Source: Legionella saoudiensis
GTDB lineage: Bacteria; Pseudomonadota; Gammaproteobacteria; Legionellales; Legionellaceae
Reading direction: 5' to 3'
DNA: 64,000 nt
Assembly: GCF_001465875.1 (NCBI RefSeq)
Contig: NZ_LN901322.1
Span: 186,001-250,000, forward strand
Within the stretch, counting starts at the first letter, position 1. The number at the start of each line of letters is the position of its first letter. Below, piece after piece: positions 17,190 through 25,213 of this stretch. Under the pieces are notes generated by a model, which had not been told where the DNA came from, did not search any database, and saw only the letters and a list, made by a program, of their open reading frames with translations. The position numbers and the translations under genes were made by a program.

Positions 17190-17540
17190 TTATTCCTCTT
17201 GACAAGGCGTGCCTTGATGAAACACCATTTGCCAACGATTGTGTTTGTATTGCCAGAGCGAAGAACGTAGGGAACTTTTTGAGGCAACAGTAACCTTATA
17301 AGTTGCCAACATGACTTCGGGCGACACCTCTAATACTGAAAAGTCATTAACCATATAGCTTCGTGACTCTTCTTCTGGAAGAGAATCAAGTAGGTCGTTC
17401 TTATTGTAAATTGAACCAGAAGCCCCATACTCAATAAATTCATCAGCAATCAGTAGCTTCAGTTGAGTAATCGATTTTCTCGTTTTCGGATTTAAAAGAG
17501 AAGTCTCTAGCTCATAAATCAGTTGGTGTTCTTGTTTCAT
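17190..17540 (-). CDS. NTF2-like / DUF4440 small protein
   Basis: This 116-aa protein has LLIADEFIEYGASGSIYNK near the start and YKHNRWQMVFHQGTP at the end. That is the usual pattern of DUF4440/SnoaL-like cone-fold proteins, which bind small ligands or act as isomerases. It is preceded by a transcription terminator for the next upstream gene, so it probably starts the minus-strand operon that continues into the two GNAT genes. Function unknown. Confidence 0.75.
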   Translation of the reverse strand: MKQEHQLIYELETSLLNPKTRKSITQLKLLIADEFIEYGASGSIYNKNDLLDSLPEEESRSYMVNDFSVLEVSPEVMLATYKVTVASKSSLRSSLWQYKHNRWQMVFHQGTPCQEE

Positions 17541-17602
17541 AGCGATTTTCTCATCAAATATCCGACCTTACATTCCTTCCCCACGAGAAACAGAGTCAGT
17601 CC

Positions 17603-17625
17603 AAAAAAAACAAAACGCGGTTTTG
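17603..17625 (-). terminator. Rho-independent terminator (minus strand)
   Basis: On the minus strand, CAAAAC-CGC-GTTTTG forms a 6-bp stem followed at once by a run of eight T. It lies 56 bp downstream of the stop of the gene at 17681-18124, separating it from the operon that begins at 17540. Confidence 0.65.
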
Positions 17626-17680
17626 AGTAATACTCATTACTTAATTTTGAATTGCTTCTCGAGGTGAATAACTCCTTAAG

Positions 17681-18124
17681 TCAACGTTCTTGAGATCGCA
17701 ATCGATCTAGATGATGAATAATCAATGAATTCACCACTTCTTTATTAAAATCAGGACAAAAACGTGGATAATCACGTTCAAGACCATAAGACCATTTTTC
17801 CAAACGTTCATGATCATATTCGATCATGTCTTCAAACAAGTAACCTTTCCCGTAAGTTTCTTCACAATGAAGGCCAACTCCACCATCATAAAGCTCCCCT
17901 GATGGCATGCGCAACGCAATGTGCCAGCACTCTTCATGGGATGTCATCATCACAAAAACAATATGCACTTTATCCTGAAATCGGCCATTCCAAGCATCAA
18001 AAAATAATTTAGCAAACGCGCCACAAGGACCATAATTAATCCTTGGTGTTTCTTCATGAAATCCCAGCAATTGATTTATATCGTTTTTTAAATCATTTAA
18101 AACTGTAATTTCTTCTGCATTCAC
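17681..18124 (-). CDS. Unrecognised protein with Cys/His pattern of papain-like hydrolases
   Basis: This 147-aa protein matches no family I can name with certainty. It has GPCGAFAKLFFDAWN near residues 32-46 and ECWHIALRMPSGELYDGGVG near residues 65-85. Cys in G-x-C-G and His before a GELYDGG turn resemble the catalytic Cys and His layout of NlpC/papain-like or transglutaminase-like folds, so a small thiol hydrolase is possible. It stands alone between a terminator and the AlaX-like gene (62-bp gap). Confidence 0.6.
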   Translation of the reverse strand: MNAEEITVLNDLKNDINQLLGFHEETPRINYGPCGAFAKLFFDAWNGRFQDKVHIVFVMMTSHEECWHIALRMPSGELYDGGVGLHCEETYGKGYLFEDMIEYDHERLEKWSYGLERDYPRFCPDFNKEVVNSLIIHHLDRLRSQER

Positions 18125-18186
18125 TCATAACTCCCGTAGTATTAAGCTACTTTTTTTGATTAAGACACTTTATGTTTAAGCTGAAT

Positions 18187-18822
18187 TTATTGTACCAGAT
18201 AAATTTCAATTCGTTCTTTACCTTTACCCACATTCACCCTTTTTAACGTAATATAACCCACTTCAGCGGTTGATTTTACATGTGTTCCACCACAAGAAAC
18301 CTTAGAAAATCCTTCGATTTCCCAATAACGTCTTTGACTCTTCTCATCAGAAAAACCAGTACGAATAAGCATATCTTTTGCAATAATTTGATTGTATTCA
18401 AACAAAAGAGAGTCAAAGATATCCGAGATATTGTGCTGATAGATAAAATCGATTCTAGCCTTATGTTCAGCAATATGAGCACCTATTTTTTCAATGGGCA
18501 GCATTCTTTGGACAAGCTCTAAGATTAATTCAGCAGCAAAATGAAGGCGCATCAATTTATAGCGACGAACAAAGTCAATTTCCATAAGGACAACATCGCC
18601 TTTAGAAAGCTCATGCTCCGCAGGTAATGTATAATAAATCAAGTGATCTTCTATTTCAGAATGAGTGACCATCAGGCCATTCACGCGGACTGTATCACTT
18701 TCCTGACCACCGGAAAACGAAAAACCAATAGTCTCCGCAAAAAGTAGTCGATTCTCATTGACTGACACCACTTTAGTCATTAATTGGCGTTGATAGGGAT
18801 TATCCCAAAATATTTTTTGCAT
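18187..18822 (-). CDS. AlaX-like alanyl-tRNA editing protein
   Basis: This 211-aa protein resembles the editing domain of AlaRS and free-standing AlaX, which hydrolyse Ser- or Gly-tRNA(Ala). The second zinc motif is intact (SCGGTHVKS; CxxxH). The first motif reads LHFAAEL, that is H-x-x-x-E rather than the canonical H-x-x-x-H, so one zinc ligand is replaced by Glu. The N-terminal segment FSFSGGQESD is the usual conserved glycine-rich region (FYPxGGGQ-like). It lies 3 bp from the YbaK-like gene in an apparent editing operon. Confidence 0.85.
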   Translation of the reverse strand: MQKIFWDNPYQRQLMTKVVSVNENRLLFAETIGFSFSGGQESDTVRVNGLMVTHSEIEDHLIYYTLPAEHELSKGDVVLMEIDFVRRYKLMRLHFAAELILELVQRMLPIEKIGAHIAEHKARIDFIYQHNISDIFDSLLFEYNQIIAKDMLIRTGFSDEKSQRRYWEIEGFSKVSCGGTHVKSTAEVGYITLKRVNVGKGKERIEIYLVQ

Positions 18823-18825
18823 GAC

Positions 18826-19317
18826 TTACTCTCTAATCTTTACCACTATCCCATTTGTTAGCTGTTTAAGCTCGTCAGGAGATAATGAAAACACTGCATT
18901 GGGCGTTCCTGCTGCGGCCCAAAGAACTTCATGGCATAACAAATCTTCATCGATAAGAACAGTATTAATAACATTTTTATGGCCAACGGGAGGGACCCCA
19001 CCAATCGCGAAACCAGTTACTTCTCGTGTAAAATCTGCATCAGCTTTCCCAATAGGTTCATTGATGAGACTCTCAATCAGGCTCTCATTCACGCGATTAA
19101 CACCACTTGCTAATACCAATACCGGCTTGTTGGTTTTTTCAGTGCGAAATAGTAGTGACTTCACAATTTGAGCAACACTACATCCCAAAGTATTAGCGGC
19201 ATCTTTTGCGGTTCGTGTGCTTAAATCAAGTTCCTTGACCACACACGATATCCCCTTTTGAGATAAAAAATCCTGGATGATTTGTGCGCTTTTACCTAAA
19301 TTTTTATCTTTATTCAT
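18826..19317 (-). CDS. YbaK/EbsC-family tRNA deacylase-like protein
   Basis: This protein of about 163 aa starts at ATG 19317 with AGAGG 6 nt upstream. It shows the family pattern: SVAQIVKSLLF with the conserved Lys, DFTREVTGFAIGGVPPVGH, and a C-terminal FSLSPDELKQLT. YbaK/ProXp enzymes clear mischarged Cys- or Ala-tRNA(Pro). It lies 3 bp upstream of the AlaX gene and 10 bp downstream of the DUF2000 gene, so the three are very likely one transcript. Confidence 0.9.
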   Translation of the reverse strand: MNKDKNLGKSAQIIQDFLSQKGISCVVKELDLSTRTAKDAANTLGCSVAQIVKSLLFRTEKTNKPVLVLASGVNRVNESLIESLINEPIGKADADFTREVTGFAIGGVPPVGHKNVINTVLIDEDLLCHEVLWAAAGTPNAVFSLSPDELKQLTNGIVVKIRE

Positions 19318-19327
19318 CAAAGTCCTC

Positions 19328-19750
19328 TCATCGCCACAAAGAACACTTTCTAGTGAGCTCTGTCACCACCTCCCAATCCCCAAACAAGACAATGCCATAG
19401 TAAATCAGATCGTTCTCTTTAACCTGTGCCGTTCTTGCAATTTGCTCTTGATAGGTACCAACAGTCATCGTATCGGTAAAATCATTAAAAAGAACATTTT
19501 TTGCTAAAGCATTCTGGCGTAATGTTCTAATTTTATTGGAGTTCTCACAAAGAATGATAAAAGGTATTTCTGAAATGTAAGGGTGAGATCCTCCATCTGC
19601 ATCTCGATAATCGGTTAAACGCAGTTCTTTTTCACCAATCACAGCACCTAAACCAATACACATATGAGCAAGTGCATTCATCACTTTTCCTGGCTCAATA
19701 CGCTTATTAAGTACAACAACAAGTTTGTTTTTAAAAAGTTGTTCAACCAT
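19328..19750 (-). CDS. DUF2000 protein (peptidyl-tRNA-hydrolase-2-like fold)
   Basis: This protein of about 140 aa has ATG 19750 with GGAGG 5 nt upstream; a GTG at 19762 is also in frame. The sequence KLVVVLNKRIEPGKVMNALAHMCIGLG is typical of DUF2000, whose fold is close to peptidyl-tRNA hydrolase 2 (a relationship known for the family, not shown here). It heads the putative operon with YbaK and AlaX and is divergent from the XRE-cupin regulator. A role in tRNA or aminoacyl quality control is inferred from context. Confidence 0.82.
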   Translation of the reverse strand: MVEQLFKNKLVVVLNKRIEPGKVMNALAHMCIGLGAVIGEKELRLTDYRDADGGSHPYISEIPFIILCENSNKIRTLRQNALAKNVLFNDFTDTMTVGTYQEQIARTAQVKENDLIYYGIVLFGDWEVVTELTRKCSLWR

Positions 19751-19780
19751 ACAATCCTCCACAATCTACTTCACAACTCG

Positions 19781-19833
19781 TGCGTTATAACGCATAATAA
19801 TACAGTATATACTTGTGCGCTAAAACGCACAAG
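19781..19833. promoter_or_regulatory. Two palindromic operator candidates between the editing operon and its regulator
   Basis: TGCGTTATAACGCA (19781-19794) is a perfect 14-bp palindrome. CTTGTGCG-CTAAAA-CGCACAAG (19812-19833) is a perfect 8-bp-arm dyad. Both contain the core GCG-(TTATAA/CTAAAA)-CGC, and centre to centre they are about 35 bp apart. They lie between divergent genes starting at 19750 and 19855 and are probably the binding sites of the XRE-cupin regulator encoded alongside. Confidence 0.7.
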
Positions 19834-19854
19834 CTTTTTTTAATAAGGGACATA

Positions 19855-20418
19855 ATGCAAGAAATTTCAAACCGTATTGCAAAAATACTAAAATCATTAA
19901 GACAAGAGCGAGGTTGGAGCTTAGATAAAACAGCGCTTGAAACGGGCGTTTCTAAAGCGATGCTTGGGCAAATTGAACGCGAAGAGTCAAGCCCAACAAT
20001 TTCTACCCTATGGAAAATTGCGAGCGGCTTTCAAACCTCCTTTTCATCGTTTATTGAAGACAGTCTGGATAATTCAACCAATCCTATTTATAGGACAGGA
20101 CATGCTGAAACCTTGCATCCAGATGATGAAAAAATACGAGTACTTCCTCTGTTTCCTTTTGATGAACAGCTACATTTTGAATTGTTTGTTATTGAGTTAT
20201 TGCCCGGATGCGAACATCTTTCACCTCCGCATAAACATGGAGTCATTGAGCATGTCATTGTTGTGGACGGAACCATTGATATTTTATTACGCGGGTGTTG
20301 GAAAACACTTTCCAAAGGAGAAGGGCTTCGTTTTAACGCCAATCAACCGCATGGCTACCGGAATCCAACCAATGAGCTATCGCGCATCCATGATATTATT
20401 CATTACCCACCTCAATAG
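19855..20418 (+). CDS. XRE-family regulator with C-terminal cupin
   Basis: This 187-aa protein has residues about 8-62 as an HTH_3 domain (LRQERGWSLDKTALETGVSK) and about 105-185 as a cupin (HLSPPHKHGVIEHVIVVDG, then RFNANQPHGYRN). The HTH-plus-cupin layout is typical of ligand-sensing repressors such as PuuR. I chose ATG 19855 (AAGGGA upstream) over the in-frame upstream codon at 19813, because 19813 lies within the palindrome region. It is divergent from the DUF2000-YbaK-AlaX operon and is its likely regulator. Confidence 0.88.
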   Translation: MQEISNRIAKILKSLRQERGWSLDKTALETGVSKAMLGQIEREESSPTISTLWKIASGFQTSFSSFIEDSLDNSTNPIYRTGHAETLHPDDEKIRVLPLFPFDEQLHFELFVIELLPGCEHLSPPHKHGVIEHVIVVDGTIDILLRGCWKTLSKGEGLRFNANQPHGYRNPTNELSRIHDIIHYPPQ

Positions 20419-20434
20419 GAGTTCCCTTAATAGG

Positions 20435-21388
20435 TTATGGCACATAAAACAAAGGGGTTAATGCCATAGTTTTTAAGTCATGAAGCCACTCATCCCGTGG
20501 CTTTCCTCCTGGAGCTGTTTCTTCAAACCAGTTGTATTTACACCAGAGGTAGATATCCAAGCTTTTCATTTGCGAAAAATGATTCACTTCTTTCAATTCT
20601 TCTGAGCTCAATGGCCGGATTTGCCTATATCCTTCTATAAACCATTCAAACAGTAGTTGCCAGAGAGGCCATGGTTTATTACATAAATCCAAAAAGGGTT
20701 TGGCAATATCGGCAAGATACCAATGATAAACTGGCTCATCAAAATCAATCAGATGAACGCTCTCACCATCATAAAGCACATTTCCAGGACGATGGTCCCC
20801 ATGGGTTAGGCCAAAATTAGATGAGTCGATTGAAAAAGTTTTGAAGCGTGTCGTAATCGTTTCATATAAATCCTGAATCAAGGACTCTTCTTGACGCGCA
20901 TAATCCAAAGTCTCACGCCACAAATCTTCCCAAGCTAAAAAGTGATGCTCTGATGCAACATAACTTTGCGAGGCTTGATGCAATTGAGCTAAAGCGCGGC
21001 CCCACGTTAAATAAGCTTTTTTATCTGGATAATCAAAATGCATGATTTGCCCTGGTACTTCACGGCAAACATGAACAAAAAATTCCAAATCCTCTTGGTG
21101 TACCGTTTCGACATCATTTCCTGCTTGGGATACCACCGGTTGACAAATAGGCGTACCACATAAAAATAAATGTTTCTGAAAATCAATCGCACTCAAAAGC
21201 TCACGCGCTTTTCGTATTTTTTCATGGGTCATGCGCAGGTAAAAGCCTTGTCCATTAGATTCAAATCGATAAACACAGTTAATTTGATTATTGATAAGCT
21301 TAAGATGGGTAGGGTTTTTTACCCATTTTTTTGCAGCCTGATTAGCCGTTTTATCCGTAATTTTTTTTAATGTGGTCTCCCAAATCAT
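20435..21388 (-). CDS. APH-family / SrkA-like protein kinase fold
   Basis: This 317-aa protein has the catalytic motif LTHGDHRPGNVLYD and metal motif LIDFDEPVYHWYLAD. The DFDE and WYLADIA run is typical of the homoserine-kinase/SrkA-like branch of APH enzymes (phosphotransferase enzyme family). The N-terminal lobe has VYRFESNGQGFYLRM. It ends 16 bp before the convergent XRE-cupin gene, and its start overlaps the upstream GNAT gene by 4 bp. Could act on a small molecule or a protein Ser/Thr. Confidence 0.8.
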   Translation of the reverse strand: MIWETTLKKITDKTANQAAKKWVKNPTHLKLINNQINCVYRFESNGQGFYLRMTHEKIRKARELLSAIDFQKHLFLCGTPICQPVVSQAGNDVETVHQEDLEFFVHVCREVPGQIMHFDYPDKKAYLTWGRALAQLHQASQSYVASEHHFLAWEDLWRETLDYARQEESLIQDLYETITTRFKTFSIDSSNFGLTHGDHRPGNVLYDGESVHLIDFDEPVYHWYLADIAKPFLDLCNKPWPLWQLLFEWFIEGYRQIRPLSSEELKEVNHFSQMKSLDIYLWCKYNWFEETAPGGKPRDEWLHDLKTMALTPLFYVP

Positions 21389-21951
21389 ACTTGAATACCT
21401 TTATTGTTTAGATAATCAGATCTGGATAATCGATAAAGCACATGTCGTCTCAAGGGGCTATTGGGCTCCAATTTGGGATGATCAAAATCATCCTTGGTAT
21501 TGTGATATAAACCAATTTTTTCCATAACACGTCTTGAGGCTAGATTATTCACTACTGTAAATGAAACTACTTCGGGAAGATTTAAAGAGGTAAATGCATA
21601 ATGCAAAACCGCTTTTGCTCCTTCCGTAGCATAACCCTGATTCCAATGCGTTGAGGAAAGTCTCCAACCAATTTCAACAGCGGGAGTAAAGTGCGCTTCA
21701 AAAGAGGGAGTCATTAACCCTAAAAATCCTATCATTTCCCCTGTACTTTTCAGTTCAACAGCATACAAAGAAAATCCCTTCTCTTTATAATGTGCAACAA
21801 TCCGCTCAATACCTGCTTTTGTAGCACTCTTACTCCCTATTCCTGGTAAAAATTGGCATACTTTTTTGTCTTGATCAATAAGTGCCATAGGATCAAGATC
21901 AGCTTCCTGCCATGTTCGTAAAATCAGACGGGGAGTTTCAAGAATATTCAT
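21385..21951 (-). CDS. RimJ/RimL-type GNAT acetyltransferase
   Basis: This 188-aa protein starts with TPRLILRTWQEADLDPM, the standard opening of RimJ/L-like GNATs. It shows VEIGWRLSSTHWNQGYATEG and SRRVMEKIGL, also family standards. RimJ/L relatives acetylate ribosomal protein N-termini or small molecules. The start overlaps the kinase-GNAT gene by 14 bp, so expression is coupled. Confidence 0.9.
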   Translation of the reverse strand: MNILETPRLILRTWQEADLDPMALIDQDKKVCQFLPGIGSKSATKAGIERIVAHYKEKGFSLYAVELKSTGEMIGFLGLMTPSFEAHFTPAVEIGWRLSSTHWNQGYATEGAKAVLHYAFTSLNLPEVVSFTVVNNLASRRVMEKIGLYHNTKDDFDHPKLEPNSPLRRHVLYRLSRSDYLNNKGIQV

Positions 21952-23074
21952 GGGACCCTCTATAAGTAAGCATGTTTATCATGAGTAGGTAATTGGCGTC
22001 TTCACTGTATTGCGTGGGAACAAAACCAGCCTTTTGATAGCACGCTATGGCTTGTTCGTTTCCAATTTGAGGATCAACGACAACGGCTTTAAATCTGTAG
22101 AGTTGTTTTGCAATAAAATGCCTTATAATTTGTCTACCCAACCCTACTCCACGACACGATGGCTCTGCAATAAAAAGGTCGATACCAGCCAATTGTTTAG
22201 GTGTAGCCTTGTCAAACAAGGAAGCATTATGTCCTGAAATTCCTTCGGGTAAATGGTCGGCAAGACAGTAATATTGAATAAAACCAATTGGTTTTTGATC
22301 CAAATAAATAATAAAACTCGGGACTGGATCCATGCCTTCAATGCGGGGTAAGTACTTTGCCCTAATATCTGCCAAAGAAAACTGTTGATTTCGTGCATAC
22401 CCTTGTTTCACTGTAGGCTCTGCAAACCATTGGGTCATTATATTCAAATCTTTTTGACTCAATGGTTTAAATTCCAGATTCTGATTTTTACTCCCATAAA
22501 CTAAGGAAGTCCAATCCAAAATATGACGCGCTGACTCCTCTGCTGAAAGGAGGCTCACATCTAGAGTCAGTTCATGCAGCTCTTTGCTAAAATAAACGTC
22601 TTCATCAAACAGTCTTTTTGTAATGAGCGTCTCATCTTGTGTTTTAAAATAGCCTTCTCTATCTGAGTCTTTTAAGCGTTTAACAAGCTCTGCCCCATTA
22701 CAAATCAATCGGATAGGAACAAACACAGCTTCCCGTTTTTGAGCAACGGTTTGTACTTGATTAAAAAATTCCTGATGCCAAGAATTATTCGCTAAGAGCT
22801 CATAGGTAATAACAAAGCTCGTTTCTTTAGAACAAACCTCGGTCATCGTATCAAAAATCACGTCGCGGGCTTTGTTAAGCGCTGCCCATCCTTTATCATC
22901 AAGAGACCAAAATACTTGAGCATCACTACCCAGAAGGTTTAGAACTCGATCGATCCAAGCATGGTGATGCGCTAGTCGAAACTGAGGAGCCAGTGTTGTA
23001 ATTGCCTCCCCTATGGTTTTTTTACCGGTACCTGCAATACCCATCAAAAGTATCATCACATTCGTCTGCATCAT
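21938..23074 (-). CDS. P-loop kinase fused to a GNAT acetyltransferase
   Basis: In this 378-aa protein, residues 1-190 are a P-loop kinase-like domain with Walker A GIAGTGKKT at 12-20 (Lys in place of the first Ser/Thr, followed by Thr). Residues about 200-370 are an AAC(6')-like GNAT domain (KPLSQKDLNIMTQWFAEPTVKQG split over the start; IDLFIAEPSCRGVGLGRQII). The GNAT domain has the aminoglycoside-acetyltransferase look (FIQYYCLADHLPEG). The upstream kinase-like gene ends 3 bp before it. A bifunctional kinase/acetyltransferase is inferred. Confidence 0.82.
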   Translation of the reverse strand: MMQTNVMILLMGIAGTGKKTIGEAITTLAPQFRLAHHHAWIDRVLNLLGSDAQVFWSLDDKGWAALNKARDVIFDTMTEVCSKETSFVITYELLANNSWHQEFFNQVQTVAQKREAVFVPIRLICNGAELVKRLKDSDREGYFKTQDETLITKRLFDEDVYFSKELHELTLDVSLLSAEESARHILDWTSLVYGSKNQNLEFKPLSQKDLNIMTQWFAEPTVKQGYARNQQFSLADIRAKYLPRIEGMDPVPSFIIYLDQKPIGFIQYYCLADHLPEGISGHNASLFDKATPKQLAGIDLFIAEPSCRGVGLGRQIIRHFIAKQLYRFKAVVVDPQIGNEQAIACYQKAGFVPTQYSEDANYLLMINMLTYRGSHEYS

Positions 23075-23077
23075 TTC

Positions 23078-23620
23078 TTAAAACCCTGTCACAATACTGT
23101 ACTCTTCTTTATGTGCCAGAACACGCATCAAGTGCGCCACATCATATGGACTACGTAGCTCAATGAATTTAACTTTTGGATATTGGTTCTTTAAGGCATT
23201 TAATAAAGGGTTAATCCGTTGTTCATAGTTCCACATATAACTTAATAGCGACCATCGAACTGTTTCATTGCAACCAGCGGCTCTATCATCAATTTCTGAA
23301 GCCTTATAAAACAAGCGCTTAAATACCCGCCAATAACATAGCCACTTGTGTAAATTAAAGTACAAGCACATGTCGGCTTCGCGATAGCGCATCTCAAATG
23401 ATCGACTGGAATTACCATCAATAATCCAGCAAGGTTTGGCAACTAATTCTTTTTGAAGTGACAAAAAATCCTCATATTCTCGTGGCACCCAATCGGCAAT
23501 AAAAAAATATTTATCTAAATGGAACAATGGAATATTTAGACTCTTTTGCAACATAACAGAAAAAGTGGACTTGCCACTTCCTGGTCTACCAATAATCATG
23601 ATGCGTTGTAAGTTTATCAT
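23078..23620 (-). CDS. Adenylate-kinase-like P-loop protein (FlaR / topology-modulation type)
   Basis: This 180-aa protein has Walker A GRPGSGKST at 11-19, IPLFHLDKYFFIADWVPRE as the family's LID/NMP region, and IIDGNSSRS. It belongs to the FlaR/'topology modulation' group of small P-loop kinases, whose true substrate is unclear. It is probably the first gene of the minus-strand APH-GNAT-kinase operon and is preceded by an 82-bp AT-rich gap. Confidence 0.8.
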   Translation of the reverse strand: MINLQRIMIIGRPGSGKSTFSVMLQKSLNIPLFHLDKYFFIADWVPREYEDFLSLQKELVAKPCWIIDGNSSRSFEMRYREADMCLYFNLHKWLCYWRVFKRLFYKASEIDDRAAGCNETVRWSLLSYMWNYEQRINPLLNALKNQYPKVKFIELRSPYDVAHLMRVLAHKEEYSIVTGF

Positions 23621-23702
23621 TTCATTCGGAGTTTAATTTACTGTATTCTTTTCTTAAGGATGCAAATGATTATTGTACTCATCCGCTACACTATCTTAAA
23701 CT

Positions 23703-24161
23703 TTAAGTAGTCTGTTCTTCTCTTAACTGTTTCAGTACAGTTTTTATCGTGGCATGAGAAAAACCTCGACCACTTAAGAAACGAGCCAATTTTGTATTTA
23801 TTGCCTCATCTGTCTCATTCTTAAATCCACGCATTTTTTTCCGGACTTCATCCAGAGCACGAACTTCTTCCAGTTCAATATGATCTAAGACTTGCTCAAT
23901 CACTTCTTCTTTAACGCCCTTCTGTTTTAATATTTGTTGAATAAAACGGTTTCCTTTATGGATATAACGGGCACTTAATGATTCAGCCAAACGATTATCA
24001 TTAATTAAATGTAATTCCCGAAGGCGAGCTATGGTTGCATGAATCTTATCATCTAACTGGGGAACATGAGAAAAATCCCTCTCCAATTGCCTTATGAGTT
24101 CTTTTTCACTGCAATAATGATTAGAAAGATATTTTATTGCTGCATCGATGAGTGTATTCAT
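23703..24161 (-). CDS. recX: RecX regulatory protein
   Basis: This 152-aa protein has three RecX three-helix repeats: YLSNHYCSEKELIRQL, then LHLINDNRLAESLSARYIHKG, and finally FLSGRGFSHATIKTVLKQL. RecX caps RecA filaments and reduces recombination. No recA lies next to it, so this may be a plasmid-borne modulator of host RecA, useful when single-stranded DNA enters by conjugation. The start at ATG 24161 is antiparallel to the upstream part of the integrase frame. Confidence 0.9.
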   Translation of the reverse strand: MNTLIDAAIKYLSNHYCSEKELIRQLERDFSHVPQLDDKIHATIARLRELHLINDNRLAESLSARYIHKGNRFIQQILKQKGVKEEVIEQVLDHIELEEVRALDEVRKKMRGFKNETDEAINTKLARFLSGRGFSHATIKTVLKQLREEQTT

Positions 24162-24260
24162 ACTAAAGCTCTACTAGAAACAACAGTTTTATCTTTGCTT
24201 TTGCCAAGACAGCCTAATTTATTTAGAATATCATTAAAACAGGAAAATATTGAGTCTTTT

Positions 24261-24845
24261 ATGCCAAAAGAAGGAAAGGCCCGGGTCTTAAGTGAAGCGG
24301 AGTTTAAGCGACTGCTTATTGTTGCCAAAGATGGACAATTCGCTATAAGAAATAGCGCTCTTGTGTATTGTTCTTTTGGACTTGGTTTGCGAGTGAAAGA
24401 AATCGCCTCTCTCACTATTGCAGATGTCGCTGATTACAACTATCAATTACTCGAAGAGATTTGTTTGAAGCGCTCAATGACCAAAGGTGAAAAGCAACGT
24501 TACGCTTATCTTGCCAATGAAAAAATCCGCAAAGCACTCCAAGCACATCTCGATACCCTAAAACATGCTGCAAGAGAAAAACCATTTTTTCAGACCCAAC
24601 GTAAAAGTCGCTTTACCCCTAATAGTTTGCAAAAATGGTTCAAGTCACTCTATGATAAGGCAGGAATTATTGGAGCAAGCTCCCATTCTGGTAGACGTAC
24701 TTTCATTACCCGATTAATTGAACAAGGCGCGGATATTAAAGCAGTCTCACGTCTTGCAGGTCATGCTAACATTGTGACTACCGCAATTTATGTTGAAGAC
24801 AATCCTGATCGCCTGAAGCGCATTGCTAATTTGGCTATTTTCTAA
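24261..24845 (+). CDS. Short tyrosine recombinase (integrase catalytic domain)
   Basis: This 194-aa protein starts at ATG 24261. The catalytic set is visible: Arg44 (GLGLRVKEIASL), Lys75 or Lys78, His142-x-x-Arg145 (HSGRRTF), His168 (LAGHANIVTT), and the nucleophile Tyr177. It lacks the usual N-terminal core-binding domain and is FimB/FimE-sized. The frame is open upstream to 24066, but that part lies antisense to recX and looks non-coding. It could resolve plasmid dimers, or invert or integrate a segment. No obvious recombination site was spotted next to it. Confidence 0.85.
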   Translation: MPKEGKARVLSEAEFKRLLIVAKDGQFAIRNSALVYCSFGLGLRVKEIASLTIADVADYNYQLLEEICLKRSMTKGEKQRYAYLANEKIRKALQAHLDTLKHAAREKPFFQTQRKSRFTPNSLQKWFKSLYDKAGIIGASSHSGRRTFITRLIEQGADIKAVSRLAGHANIVTTAIYVEDNPDRLKRIANLAIF

Positions 24846-25213
24846 ATTATACCCTCGCTTGCCATTTTTCTTGGCCACACTATTTCAATTACCCCTCAAA
24901 GAAGGACATTACCAATTGAGCTTCTCTTTAATATCGAATCCATCTATGTTTAATGATTATTAAATATACAGATCGTTATTAACGCCTTTTAATTGCGCTT
25001 AGTGAGACGAGATTTTTTATAGAGTCAAAACCATTGGTCATAGTCCAAACAATGCTTAAAATTAAAATATGGAAGTTGATTCTTTTACTTAAGTGCATAA
25101 AAATTGACCATTTGTGATATTTTGCTAAATGCTGCTCCTTTAAACAAGAAATCATCCAAAAATCACTTTAATAATTGCTTTTATCTCTTTCTGTTTTCTA
25201 ACACAGCTTAATT
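24846..25213. other. Intergenic 368 bp with no recognised feature
   Basis: An AT-rich stretch between convergent genes (integrase on plus, DUF4062 protein on minus). I see no credible ORF, no clear terminator and no strong inverted repeat. It could contain the recombination site of the integrase. Confidence 0.5.

Noticed and set aside
9899-23620. Possible integron cassette array
   Set aside because: Genes overlap by 4-14 bp in operons, no attC-like hairpins recur between them, and the only integrase is a FimB-like recombinase without the integron-specific region.
24066-24260. N-terminal extension of the integrase
   Set aside because: The extension is antisense to recX and its first 96 bp lie inside that coding sequence; no core-binding domain is recognisable.
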